64,000 nucleotides of DNA from Chamaecrista fasciculata (lineage: Eukaryota; Streptophyta; Magnoliopsida; Fabales; Fabaceae): assembly GCA_003254925.1 (NCBI GenBank), contig QANZ01047295.1, positions 49,631 to 113,630 of the forward strand. Reading direction: 5' to 3'. The notes beneath the pieces were generated by a model. It was not told the DNA's origin. It made no database searches and saw nothing but the letters and a program-made list of their open reading frames with translations. Position 1 is the first letter of the stretch. Each line of letters starts with the position of its first letter. Positions 1-11,483 of this stretch are shown piece by piece. A program made the position numbers and the translations under genes.

Positions 1-640
1 TCAGTTTATATTTAACAAAACCACAACTAATTTGAGGTTTCATGAATGAGAATCACATATGATTTAATACTGAAAATTATATTATTTACCAAATTTTATT
101 TTAATATGCCAAAGATTAACATAAATACAAATTAAGAATTTAGGTATACATATTATTCATCGTACAACAAAAACTCCCAATCTAGCTTGTCTTTTTCTCT
201 TAAGTGTGGTTTGAGAATTTTATACGAAATTGAATGAAGAATTGCGAATTAACTTAAAGAAGATTTGTCATCAACATTGTGATGATGCCCAACCCACTAC
301 TAAAAGGAGAAGTGGCATAACCTTGTTTCTCCAAGTGGAAGAATTTACAATAAGGTTATATATTTTTACAAAATTAATTTAATTTTTGAGCATGAGATTT
401 ATCCAAGTGTCTTTATGAATTATGAAAATTAATGGGTAATAAATAAAATAAGGAAACTATTTAAGAGCATGAATCATTATCAAACTTGAAGATAAAATAT
501 AAAGATTTTATTTTTTGAGACTTTTTAAAAAAATAAACGTAATAGACATTTGTTTAATAGAGAAAAATTTATTTAAAGATCGGTTATCTAATTAAATCAT
601 TCTTTATTAACATTATTTATTAAATAATTTTTTTTAGTAA
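1..640. other. AT-rich intergenic sequence
   Basis: No open frame, RNA gene or repeat with recognisable ends was found here. The stretch is rich in A/T runs and has no protein-like reading frame. Confidence 0.5.
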
Positions 641-940
641 TCAACAATATATTGCACGTGCTTTCTACTAGTAGGAAAAAAAAAATAGACAATATGTGTC
701 AAAAGATTCCAAAAATGAAGCAAAATACACCCACACTTCAGCCAACGAAATCAACAGAACTAGAACACAGAATGGAAGTAAAATTAAGATGAAATTTCAG
801 CAACACTTCAGCCCAGAAGCACAAGGACCAAAAACGAAGGTGAAAACACACCCAAATGGAAGTATAATGACCCACACACATTACCAAAATGATCTAGCGT
901 CGAAATGAATGAATCGTCTATAGAGAGCAGAGAAACTTAC

Positions 941-1110
941 CGAGCAGAGCAGTGAAAACAGAAGAGGTTCACGGTGGATCATAGTTGAACAGCGGTGGCG
1001 TCCTCTCTTGAGAGTTGAGAGCGAACAATGCTCAAGTGTGAAGAGAGAACTGAGAGAGGACCAATTTGGGCGAACAAGGGATTCTCTAAACGCACCGTTT
1101 TGGTTGACTT
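941..1110 (-). other. Possible first exon (5' UTR plus 14 codons) of a gene continuing off the left edge
   Basis: Read on the minus strand, a pyrimidine-rich, 5'-UTR-like stretch leads to an ATG at 982. Fourteen codons follow (MIHREPLLFSLLCS), then a strong donor, G|GTAAGT, at 940-939. This is the usual shape of a plant first exon. No second exon was recognised between 1 and 938, so the remaining exons would lie outside the window, or the match to a donor is chance. The product is not recognised. Confidence 0.22.
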
Positions 1111-1140
1111 AGGGCTGTTTTTGGTATTGAAACACGAAAA

Positions 1141-1893
1141 GGCCAAAGTGCGAATTTGGTCCTATAACTTTGCTCCAGGTCCCAAATCAGTAACCTCTCA
1201 CCGTTATTCCTCCGTCCATTTTAAATTACAGTTTAGTCCTGAAAAATTCAAGTCCCTTTCACTTTAGTCCCTGACTATCAAAATCAAAGTGAAAGAACAT
1301 CCTTGAAGATTCTCAAACCTTACTTTAGTCCCTGATTATCAAAAACAACACAAATTAAAGCAAATGACAAAGGAACCAAAACTGAAAATGCAGAAAATTT
1401 AAGACTCGCCGGAAAACGTACGAAAATCGCCAAGAAACTCAAGAACTCATCCAAAAACCCCAATCCTCACTGAAATCTCACTCAAATAATCGCCCTCAAT
1501 ACTTTAAGAATCTTCAGTTTTGGTCCCTCTGTCATTTGCTTTAATTTGTGTTGTTTTTACATTTCTATTCCTTTTCATGAAGAATTCATGGATTAGGGAC
1601 CAAGATGTAAGGTTTGAGAATCTTCAGGAATGCTCTTTCACTTTCATTTTGATAGTGAGAGACTAAAGTGGAAGGGACTTGAAGTTTTCAGGACTAAACT
1701 GTATTTTAAAATTGACGGAGGACTAACGATGGGAGGTTTTCAAAACATATGGGACCAAAACTGAGACAAAAAAAGATATAGGACTGATTTGGAACATGGA
1801 GCAAAGATATATGACCAAATTCAAAACAAAAAAAGATATAAGACTGATTTGGGACCTAGAGCAAAATTATAGGACCAAATTCATACTTTGGCC
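1141..1893. mobile_element. Inverted-repeat (foldback) non-autonomous element FB1
   Basis: The two halves are near mirror images. The left starts GGCCAAAGTGCGAATTTGG and the right ends CCAAATTCATACTTTGGCC. Each arm is about 350-380 bp and the axis is near 1505. The arms carry recurring short strings of the type 'ggtcc.ta' and 'tttagtccctgactatcaa'. There is no transposase frame. A related single arm occurs at 21500-21993. No clear target duplication was seen, so the superfamily is not assigned. Confidence 0.75.
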
Positions 1894-2094
1894 TTAGAAA
1901 AATTAGATTGGATTATGAATAGCACTAAACTGCTTTGGGTATCTATAAATTATATGAGTATTTTAAAATTTTATAGATGTACAATTACACAAAATAGTAA
2001 TTGATTTTAATGGAGAGTGGTGATGTGTTTGATAATACAGTACTTTATGATCATGTAATGAAATTTCTTTGGTGTCTGATATTATTTTAAAATA

Positions 2095-2926
2095 GGCAAA
2101 AGTACTGTTATTATCCTCAATGTATAGGGTCATTTTAAGTTATACTCCTAACGCTTTTTTTAGTCAATTATACATTCAACGTTTCATATTTGAGTCAATT
2201 ATACTCCAACTCGGCATTGTTTTTGTTTTAAGGTCCTTAAGTTTCTATTATTTAGAAATCCTTTATTCTCTCAAGATTTTTCTTTCACACGAGTCCTTAA
2301 CTAATTATAGAACAATCCAGAATGTTTGTCATCTGTAACGAACTAGTCACTGCAATTGAGAAACCCGAAAAATCTCTCCCCTCCGTTTTTCACAATTGTG
2401 GCAACCACACACAAACTCGCCGGTGATCCTCGAATTTTGAAAAATCGAGCAGAAATACCAATAGCTCTAGCTCCCGGCGTTAACACACAATCTCTAGTGG
2501 CGGCGCCATCGTGGTTGTCGAAATTGAGAAGTAAAATAACTTCAAAATCCCTTTGGAGAGATAGGAAAAATAGAGAAGATGAGTGAGAGAGACGGTTGTA
2601 AGGGAAGGAAAAGGAATGTGAACGACGTAATTTCGGGGAAACTAGGAAATTGAGGATGATGACGAAAAGGACCATGTCGACGAAAACGATGATAGAGTGA
2701 ACGACAAAGATGAAGTGTGGTGGTGATGTTTTAGGGTAAGAGTAATGACTTCTAAGGACTTGTTTTTTGAAAATGACAAACATTCTAGACTATTATGTTA
2801 TTATTTAGGGGGTTGGGGTATAATTGACTCAAATGTGAAACGTTGGAGGTATAATTGACAAAAAAAAATGTTTAGGGTATAACTGAAAATGATCTCATAC
2901 GTCGGGGTACCAACAATACTTATGCC
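2095..2926. mobile_element. Inverted-repeat (foldback) element FB2 with non-repeat centre
   Basis: The left end (GGCAAAAGTACTG, then 'taagttatactcctaacg') is mirrored by the right end ('agggtataactgaaaatg', then ACTTATGCC). Arms are roughly 120-150 bp. The centre (about 2340-2720) is more GC-rich and open in both directions but matches no family I recognise. A sequence resembling a single left arm recurs at 20605-20735. Confidence 0.65.
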
Positions 2927-3643
2927 TTTAAAATATGTTGAAGTTTGTGCAAAATATATGTCTCTTTGAAAAATCATAATTATCAACAATTTGGTTCCTC
3001 TCTCAAATTCAATGATAAAAAAAATAATTCAATACAAATTCAAGGATCAAAATCAAATGATCTTTACAAATTTACGGACTAAAAATTATAAAAGTAGTTC
3101 AAATTCATATACAAAAATCGTTTACAAGTGTAATATATTAAGGACCAAATAGTATATTTTGATAATTCATAGACCAAATAGTAAATTTTATTTTAAATTA
3201 ATTAAATAATGACAAATCAGTTTTAAAAATTAGCGAATAATATAGTAGATTCAGGCCAAAAATAAAAAAAATAAAAAATAATATAGTAGATAATAAAATG
3301 AAAAAGGTCAAAACCATATTTTGGTCCTTAATGTTCTTCAAAAGTTTTGTTTTAATCTCTAATATTTTTAATAAGTTCAATGATTGGTCTATAATTATTA
3401 AAAATATTCATATCTCTTTTATTTCAAATTTAAATGTAAAATTAAATCACAATATCTCACTAACTACTAAGATGTCTCTACTAAGTTAAGAACTTTAGAA
3501 TAACCGGTGAATCTTATCATTCACCAATAAATCACTCTCCCCTCATAAAGCAAATATGACTTTGTGATAAAGTTTGGCATAAGCCAAGTCATGTCATCTC
3601 AATATAGATAAAGTTTGGGATATTTATAATTTGTGAAAGAAGG

Positions 3644-3657
3644 AAAAAGAATAATTA
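3644..3657. repeat. Target-site duplication, left copy, of the LINE
   Basis: The 14 bases AAAAAGAATAATTA recur exactly at 9769-9782, directly after the poly(A) tail. Their outermost A residues cannot be separated from the tail. Confidence 0.85.
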
Positions 3658-3718
3658 CTTTTTTTTTTTTTTGGCCAACGGGGGCTACCTACTTGAAAAT
3701 TGAAAGTAACGAATAGTA

Positions 3719-5539
3719 ATGGAAAAAAAAAGGATGAGCGGCAGTAAGGAAACGACGAAGGAAACGACGAAGGAACTTCGGAAGGATGAAACTGATCAGC
3801 TAGAACGGAGTAATAAGAAGGCGAAAGGGGAGGTCAGGGAAGAAGCGATCATGGATGATCAGATGACGGAACCCCTGGTTGTTGAAACAAATGAGGGGGT
3901 ACATACGAATAACCCTGTGAGAACTCTGGTGTCTTATAGGGACTTATTTCGTGAAGTTAATGGATCGCACCAAAGTTACTATGCCTTGGATGAGACAGAT
4001 GAGTTGGAGAATGATGACCTTTCTGAGGATGAAGATGAGGAAGAGGAGGATACCATTAGAAAGAAGCTGGTTAATCCCCTCTGTCCCGGAATTGAAATAC
4101 CTCGGCATAGACGGATTACTCTGTGTAAGCCTTGGCGCAGGTCTCTGATTATCAAAGTTATGGGATTGGAGGTTGGTTATGGCTTCTTGCTAAGCCGCAT
4201 TCAGAAATTATGGAATCCAACTGGGGAATTTGAAATGATCGACATGCCAAATAATTATTTCACAGTGCGGTTCACGAACGACAAGGATTTTAGATTTGCT
4301 CTTGAAGGAGGGCCGTGGATGGTGGCGGGGCACTACCTTATGTGTCAACGCTGGAAGCCAGAATTCAAAACGGCCGAGGATAAGGTTCAGAAACAGGCGG
4401 TGTGGGTGCGGATCTCGGGTCTTCCCTTTGAATATTATGAGAGGCAAACACTCTGGGAAATTGGAAATATAATTGGGCGAACTTTGAGAGTGGATATTCA
4501 TACCATCAAGGACACTACTAATGCAAACGGACTTGGGGTTATCAAAAGAGGAAAGTTTGCACGGATATGTGTCGAAGTTAACTTGCAGATGACTTTGGTT
4601 CCCAAGGTTCGAGTCAGGAAAACAGAGTATAATGTTGAGTATGAGGGTCTACCACTCATTTGCTTCGGCTGTGGCCGTTATGGGCATAGTCAGGATTCGT
4701 GCCAGCATGTGGTTCATAGGCAGCAGGAGAAAGACGTTCTGGTTGGACAAACCCAGGATGCTGTAGCTACGGCGGCGACATCTACCGGAGTCTCGACGAC
4801 GGTGATGGACACCTCCACCGAAAATTTCGGATCCTGGATGATTGTGCAGCGAAATCATCGCCGGAACAGAAGCAATAAATCGGGGAGAGTAAATTCAGGA
4901 GCTGATTTAGCGAAGAATAAGGGAAAGATGGTTGCCGAAGAAACAAAACCTGCAGGGATCGCGGGACAGAAAAATCAGGAAAATAAATTCGATACGTTGG
5001 CGGAGATGGAGGAAGATTCAGATTTGTATGGTGGAAGCGTAATTGCTCAAAGGTTGCCTCATAATGGAGAAACAAATGTCAGGTCTATCCCTTTGGTGGG
5101 GCATCAAGTCGCAAAGGTGGGGTCTCAGAATCTGGTTGGGCCATCTTCACAGGCCCTTGATCAACAAGCCCAAGTTAGGAAGAGGAAAACAAGAATTCAT
5201 ATTGGGCAGAACTCTAACAAACAAACGAATGTGAAGCCTATTTCCAGCCCTAAGAAGAAATCAGATCAGGTCCAACGTGTTTCTCATCGTGTAGGGCCGC
5301 AATCAAATGTTTCAGTTAAGCCCAACAGGAGCATTGCTTCTAAACTGGGGAGTGGCGATGTTGCTGGCCCCTCGAAGGAGTCATCATCTCATTCTCTTTT
5401 GCCAGGGCGTAGTGATAAATGGTCTGAACAGGATGAGATTGATCAACTCAAGATAATTGAGGAAAAACGTCTCAAGGATTCTGGCCAAGATGAATTAGAT
5501 TTGTTGGGAGCTACGAAGGTTTACACAAATAACCTTTGA
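3719..5539 (+). CDS. LINE ORF1: DUF4283/CCHC zinc-knuckle nucleic-acid-binding protein
   Basis: 606 residues. The N-terminal third is charged and acidic (around residues 90-115, many D/E). Residues about 140-280 match the DUF4283 type of plant LINE ORF1, with the typical GGPWMVAGHYLMCQRW string followed by VWVRISGLPFEYY. A CX2CX4HX4C zinc knuckle (CFGCGRYGHSQDSC) lies near residues 315-328. The C-terminal half is basic, low-complexity and probably disordered. By family knowledge the protein binds the element RNA to form the retrotransposition particle. The start is the first ATG after the 5' leader. The stop TGA shares its A with the ORF2 ATG (TGATG at 5537-5541), suggesting coupled translation of ORF2. 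There are no in-frame stops. Confidence 0.92.
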   Translation: MEKKRMSGSKETTKETTKELRKDETDQLERSNKKAKGEVREEAIMDDQMTEPLVVETNEGVHTNNPVRTLVSYRDLFREVNGSHQSYYALDETDELENDDLSEDEDEEEEDTIRKKLVNPLCPGIEIPRHRRITLCKPWRRSLIIKVMGLEVGYGFLLSRIQKLWNPTGEFEMIDMPNNYFTVRFTNDKDFRFALEGGPWMVAGHYLMCQRWKPEFKTAEDKVQKQAVWVRISGLPFEYYERQTLWEIGNIIGRTLRVDIHTIKDTTNANGLGVIKRGKFARICVEVNLQMTLVPKVRVRKTEYNVEYEGLPLICFGCGRYGHSQDSCQHVVHRQQEKDVLVGQTQDAVATAATSTGVSTTVMDTSTENFGSWMIVQRNHRRNRSNKSGRVNSGADLAKNKGKMVAEETKPAGIAGQKNQENKFDTLAEMEEDSDLYGGSVIAQRLPHNGETNVRSIPLVGHQVAKVGSQNLVGPSSQALDQQAQVRKRKTRIHIGQNSNKQTNVKPISSPKKKSDQVQRVSHRVGPQSNVSVKPNRSIASKLGSGDVAGPSKESSSHSLLPGRSDKWSEQDEIDQLKIIEEKRLKDSGQDELDLLGATKVYTNNL

Positions 5540-8500
5540 TGGTTGTTAGTTGTTCTGTTTTCGTCCTTTCCATCTCCATGGTTTTTATGACTAGTGTTAA
5601 TATTATCTGTTGGAATAGTAGGGGAGCTATGAGCAGGACCTTTCCCCGCCTTGTTCAGGATATTTGCCGTGAGAGGAGTATTGATGTCTTTGTTATTCTG
5701 GAGCCTCGCTGTAGTGGGGCGAAAGCTATGTCAGTTATTAATAAGATTGGTTTTGATAGTAGTTGGAGGGTGGATGCTTGTGGTTACTCAGGGGGGATTT
5801 GGCTTCTTTGGAATTCTTCAAATGTGTCTATCTCTACTGTTGAGGAATCCAAGCAGTGTGTTACTGTCCATATCAGGAAAAAAGATGTTAATTTTTTTGC
5901 GTCTTGTATCTATGGTAGCCCGAGAATTAATGAGAGAAGGGAGCTTTGGGATCATCTTATTGGGCTCAACAGTCGCTTGCAGCTTTGCTCTTGGGCCTGG
6001 ATCGGTGACTTCAACGCCTATCTAGAGTGTGAAGACAAAAAAGGAGGTGTGGGGCCCAATCTTAGAAGTATGAATGATTTTAAGACTTGTGTGGATGCTT
6101 GCTCTATGTTGGATATTGGGTATGCTGGGCCAAAATTCACATGGAGTAATGGACAGGTTTGGGAGCGTATTGACAGATGCTTGGTTAATAATCTTTGGGC
6201 TCAATCTTTTAACCATTACTCCCTTCTTCATTTAAACCAAATGAAGTCTGACCATAGACCTCTTATGCTCAAAATTAATTGCACTGGAAACGTGTCCTCA
6301 TATCTGCCAAAGCTTTTTAAATTTCAATCTGCATGGCAAACTCACGAGGATTTCCCCCGTTTTGTGAAGAGCCACTGGAACGAGAATAATGACTGGATTG
6401 CCACATCCAAAAGCTTCACTGAAGATGTTAAGATCTGGAATAAGGAGGTTTTCGGTAATATTTTCTATAATAAGAAGCGTATTCTCAGGCGGATGGAGGG
6501 TTTGGATAGAAGTTTGGAAGCTCATCCCAATTCCCATTTACTCCTTGTTCAACAAAAACTTTGGAAGGAGTATGATGATATTCTGGTTCAAGAAGAGATC
6601 TTCTGGCACCAAAAAGCTAATTGTGATTGGCTTCAACTTGGAGACAAAAACACTAAGTTTTATCATTCTTATGTTAATATGAGGAAACGAAGAAGCTGGG
6701 TTGAAATGTTGCAAGATGAAGATGGTGAATGGATTTCGGATCAGTCTAAACTTAAGGATATGGCGGTGCTTTATTTTACTAATCTATATGCCGAAGATGA
6801 TACTATTTTGGAGACAGACTTGAGCACTGTATCTTCCTTCCCTGCTCTCTCCGCAACTGCTATTGCTGATATTCAAGCGGAGGTTACCAATGATGATATT
6901 AAAAACGCTGTGTTTAGCATGGAGCCTATGAAATCTCCAGGGTCTGACGGGATTCATGTAGCCTTTTTTCAACATAACTGGGACACTGTTGGCACAACGG
7001 TGTGTAAGTTTGTTAAAGATTGCTTTTTGGATCCTAATATCATTGAAAGTGTGAACGACACGGTTCTTGTTTTGATCCCTAAAGTGGAAACTCCGGAAAA
7101 CATTCGTCAACTCCGTCCTATTTCCTTGTGTAATGTTATCTTTAAGATTATTACCAAGATCATTGCCCTCCGTTTGAAGAATTATATGGATCTTCTTGTC
7201 AGCCATACTCAATCTAGTTTCGTTGGGGGGCGCTCGAGCACTGACAATATCATCATTGCCCAGGAGGTTCTTCACTTTATGGAAAGGAAGAAGGGCAACA
7301 AGGGGCATATGGCAATCAAGGTTGACCTTGAAAAAGCTTATGACAGGGTGAATTGGAAGTTCTTGGCGGATACTCTTGCTCGGATTGGTTTGTCTCCTTT
7401 TTTTCGTGAATATTATAATGAAGTGTGTTTCTTCAGCCAGTATGAGAATCATGTGGAATGGTATGCTTTCGGATCCGTTTAAGATGGGTCGAGGAATACG
7501 ACAGGGAGATCCTTTATCTCCGTACCTTTTTGTTTTATGTATGGAACGTCTTGGACATGTGATTAATGATTCTATTACTTCTGGTGATTGGAAGCCAATA
7601 AAACTTTCAAGAGGCGGTCCACCAATATCTCATCTCTTTTTTGCCGACGATTTGTTTCTGTTTTCTGGTGCTACAATGGATCAAATCAGAGTTATTAAGA
7701 GGTGTCTGGACTCCTTTTGCAGAAGTTCTGGGCTGAAAGTGAGTATTGAGAAGACCAAGCTCTTTTGCTCTCATAATACCAATCATATTATTAAAAATGA
7801 CTTGGGCACTTTTTCTGGTTTTCCTCTGTCTGGGAATTTGGGCAAGTATCTTGGACTTCCCCTCCACCATAAGCGAGTTAATCGGAGTACTTACAGCTTC
7901 ATCATTGATAAGGTTAGGAAGAGGCTTAGTGTTTGGAAGCTGAAAAAGTTGGCCTTTGCGGGTCGAGTAACGTTGGTGCAATCCGTGCTTAGTACTATTG
8001 CTGTCTATTATATGCAGTCTACTATCCTCCCTTTGAGTATTTGTGATGAAGTTGATAAAACTTGCAGATCTTTTATTTGGGGGTCGAATGATGACATTAG
8101 AAAACCCCATCTTGTTGCTTGGGAGAATTTGCTCTATGCTAAGGAAAATGGTGGCCTAGGACTTAAGTCTTCTAAACGAATGAATCTTGCTTTCATGATG
8201 AAGCTTGGATGGGAGCTCATTTCTAGGAAGGATAAGCTTTGGGTTCGCATTCTGAGAGCCAAGTATAAATGTGGTGAGGGTGCTATTCCTATCGTGGTCA
8301 GGAAGAATGTCGAGTCTAATGCTTGGAAAGGAATTAGGAGAACTTGGAAGAATGTTCTGGCTGGAATCAAATGGCAGATTGGTGATGGCAACTCTGTGAA
8401 CTTCTGGACTGATACTTGGTTGGGCAATGATCCCCTTGTTTGTGATGCCCACGTTACTGTGCCTGATACTGATATTGAGAGAAAGGTTTCTTCTTACATT

Positions 8501-9703
8501 TCGGGCGATGGGGATTGGAATTGGGAGGAGTTGAGGGACCTTCTTCCAACGGATATTTTGAGGAAGCTTGCTTCCACTCTCCCTCCGCATGTTGATAATG
8601 AAAATGATGTGGTGGTCTGGAAATTAAATAAGAACAACTTGTTTAGTGTTAATAGTGCTTATAAGTCTTTAGACTCTTGCGCTGCTCCTCCCAGAGAAGA
8701 TATATGGTCTCTTATTTGGCATTGGCAAGGCCCCCAACGTATTAAGACTTGTGTTTGGCTGGCGGCTAAAGGGAAGCTTTTGACCAACTTGAGTAGAATG
8801 AAAAGAGGAATGTCTACGTCAGGTACTTGTCAGCTTTGTAATTCGGAAGATGAGTCCATCATGCATGTGCTTCGTGACTGTGGGGTTGCTCAGTCCGTCT
8901 GGAAGGCTATGGTCTCTCCCAACGACTGGAATTGGTTCATGCATGGCGATACGAAGCTTTGGATCACCAACAATCTTCGTAAAAAGGCTATGTGGCGGGG
9001 GTTAGATTGGAAAAGTGTTTTTGCTGTCACTATTTGGAGTATTTGGAACAACAGAAACCGTGTCATATTTAGTCCTAATGTTGTTAATATTGATGGCGTC
9101 ATTCGGAGCATTTATTTTCAGGTCAGGAGCATCCAGAACTGTAATATTAATCTCGCCAAAATCCATCGTCAAAGGGTGGAGAGGAATATTAACTGGACGT
9201 TTCCTGATGTTGGCTGGTTGAAATGCAACACGGACGGTTCGTGTGTTGATGGGGGTAACCACACAGCTTGCGGAGGTGTCTTCAGGGATTGCAGTGGCAG
9301 ATGGGTTAAAGGTTTCACTAAATATTTGGGCTCTGGATCCGTTCTTGCGTCGGAGCTATGGGGTATCTTTATGGGCTTGTGTGTGGCTTGGGATATGGGA
9401 GTACATCATTTGTGGATGGAAAGTGATTCCATGGTGGCTGTTAATTTGATCACGGGTGGCTGTGTCATCACTCATCCCTTTTATAATATTGTGCACAGAA
9501 TCAGGAATTTACGGGGAAGGAATTGGAATGTCCGCTTGACGCACACGCACCGTGAGGGTAACCGGACTGCTGATTCCATTGCCAACTATGCTCTGAGCTC
9601 CACGACTCAGTTGACCATTCTTGAGAACCCTCCATCTTTTTGTACCTCTTTTCTTCAGGATGACCTTACTGGAGTTGCCTTGCCCAGATTGGTCCCTGTT
9701 TAG
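5539..9703 (+). pseudogene. LINE ORF2 polyprotein (endonuclease, reverse transcriptase, RNase H) with one frameshift
   Basis: The ATG at 5539 overlaps the ORF1 stop. The N-terminal part is an apurinic-type endonuclease/exonuclease/phosphatase fold (NIICWNSRGA; WAWIGDFNAYL; SDHRPLML). Reverse-transcriptase blocks follow: KSPGSDGIH, LIPKVETP, LRPISLCNVIFKIITKII and VDLEKAYDRVNW. The frame then ends at 7482. The continuation is in the next frame: GRGIRQGDPLSPYLF, the catalytic FADD box (LFFADDLFLF), a zf-RVT region with CX2C...HX4C near 8830-8880, and an RNase H domain (CNTDGS, SELWG, MESDS, REGNRTADSIAN). The shift falls in a run of seven T at 7398-7404; six T would join the frames into about 1,387 residues. 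No other lesion was seen. It may be a true mutation or a homopolymer sequencing error. Confidence 0.9.
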
Positions 9704-9768
9704 TTTGTTTTTTACGTTTGTTTAGTTCTTTGTTTTGTTTTTCCCTCTGTTATGTAAAAAAAAAAAAA

Positions 9769-9782
9769 AAAAAGAATAATTA
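9769..9782. repeat. Target-site duplication, right copy, of the LINE
   Basis: Exact copy of 3644-3657, immediately after the poly(A) tail. Confidence 0.85.
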
Positions 9783-9870
9783 AAAGTTAATCTCTTGTTT
9801 TCTTTCCCTCCAATCTTCAAGTTTCTAACAAAGGGAAGAGGTCTCAAACCTCTCCCCTACCTCTCCCTTC

Positions 9871-10139
9871 TCTTTAATCCCTAATCCAAACATACTCTTT
9901 AAGGTAGGGAGGGGAAGAACTCTTTGTTTGGAAAGTAAAAAATTGAAAATGTAGATAATGAAGAATTAATTTTTAATTTTTCATTCTCCTCCATCTTCAT
10001 AAATTTCAAATGTCTCAAATTGATGTATTTTGGATGATCCAAACAAAGGTTAGGGTTATAGAGGCTTAACCTTCCCCTGCCCTCCCTTTCCTAATTGCCA
10101 AACAAGCTCTTGAAATATGTTTAGATTAGGGATTAAGGA
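9871..10139. mobile_element. MITE-like sequence with imperfect inverted ends
   Basis: The left end contains TTAATCCCTAATCCAAACATA and the right end the inverse, with TATGTTTAGATTAGGGATTAA. A diverged second copy of the interior follows directly (about 10110-10375), for example 'taatttttaatt...cttcat/tat...aatttcaaat'. No target duplication was established and there is no coding sequence. The remaining stretch to 11030 shows nothing else recognisable apart from 10797-10835, which resembles a commonly repeated non-coding motif. Confidence 0.4.
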
Positions 10140-11032
10140 GGTGAATGAAACAAGGGGGAGATGATTCTCTTCCCCTTATTTGGGAAGTTAGAATTTGGAG
10201 GAAAAGATAAAATGGGTTAATTTTTAATTCCTCAATTTCTTCTCACTTTATACATTTCAAATACTCTGAATTAAGATATTTTGGAAGAAATGATGCTTCT
10301 CACAGAAGAGGAAGAGCAATGAAGACTTAACCTTCCCTCCATCTCTCTCCCTCCTAGTTGCAGACAAACCCTTATGTCAACAAAGCCTTTTTTTCTGGAA
10401 ACCTTATCAATAATTGTCATCTTTGTCTCTTGTCTTCCCGCTCAATGTGTAGTAGGAGTTATAAAATTAGATCCTTTGAATTTGGTTTCTCTATATTTCT
10501 CTAGACAATTTTAATTGGCAAGATTGTTAGATTAGTCTATGAATTTTAATGAAACTTTGCATTTCATTTTTTCAATTCCACCTCTTTGTGTGTTAATTAC
10601 AAAGAAATGCTGAGAAACCAAATTCAGAAGATCTAGATTGGGGAGTTAGTTAATTAACATTCAAGTCCCACACTTTCTGCCCTTACTATATATGTCTACT
10701 ATTTAACATGGAAATAATTACCGAAATTTATAAGTTGTTACCTAATCTAACATTATTTATATACTCATCACTTTCCCGAGAAGGAGTTGAACATTTTTTT
10801 TGGTTGCCCAAGGTATCCTCAGCCCGACAGGTCAAGGACTATATTACATAAAAATGGAAAGAGGAAGAACGTAAAGCGTACAACAATTTACAGAAATAAA
10901 CTATATTACATAAAAATGAGATGTACACTTATGTTATACAAAATCTCACGAATTCCCACTGTCGTTTGTTCCCCAATATCATACAGCTTCAAATTGCATT
11001 CACCTCATAGTAAACTATGTATTACAATGTAA

Positions 11033-11357
11033 GCAAAAGTACTAATTTTGTCCCTAAATTTTACACTAACTATCAATTTCGTCCCCAATCTTTTTTTGCG
11101 GTCAATTTCGTCCCCAATATTTTACACTTTGATCAATTTTATCCTGAGTAATTTCTTTCAATAAATTAACGACAGACCTGTTTTTCAATCTGAGTTAAGA
11201 TTTGAGTTCCTTTTTCTATCAATTTTACATTACATATCATTAGCTACATATCATCACCAAAATGTGAAATATTGGGAACGAAATTGACTATAAAAGAAGA
11301 TTGGAGCCGAAATTGACAGTTGGTGTAAAATTTGGGGATGAAATTAGAGCTTTTGCC
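11033..11357. mobile_element. Inverted-repeat element FB3
   Basis: The left end, GCAAAAGTACTAATTTTGTCC with 'tcaatttcgtccccaat', is mirrored by 'attgggaacgaaattgac' and a right end ...ATTAGAGCTTTTGC. The length is about 325 bp and it is non-coding. It lies about 130 bp downstream of the ThrRS stop codon and could be included in its 3' UTR. Confidence 0.65.
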
Positions 11358-11483
11358 TACAATGTATATATGTTGATCCTCAAGAAGACTCAGACAGACT
11401 ATTTCCAATGAATGACTCCTATATGTGCTTCCAATCTTTGTAAGAATAAATAGGATGACCACGGTTTTGCAACTGAAAGAATC

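Larger units (their letters stand above)
3658..9768 (+). mobile_element. Nearly full-length plant L1-type LINE (non-LTR retrotransposon)
   Basis: The element contains a short 5' leader (61 bases, starting with C and a run of 14 T), ORF1 with a CCHC knuckle, and ORF2 with endonuclease, reverse transcriptase, zinc-binding and RNase H regions. It ends in a poly(A) tail from 9756. A 14-bp direct target duplication flanks it exactly (3644-3657 and 9769-9782), the mark of target-primed reverse transcription. The duplication is undecayed and the frames are almost open, so the insertion looks recent. The only coding lesion seen is a one-base frameshift in ORF2 at 7398-7404. A related but distinct 3' fragment sits at 18270-18589. 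Confidence 0.93.

Noticed and set aside
2343..2783. 146-codon open frame on the minus strand
   Set aside because: It lies inside FB2 and runs through its inverted arms; no family resemblance.
6784..7452. 222-codon minus-strand frame
   Set aside because: Shadow of the LINE reverse transcriptase on the other strand.
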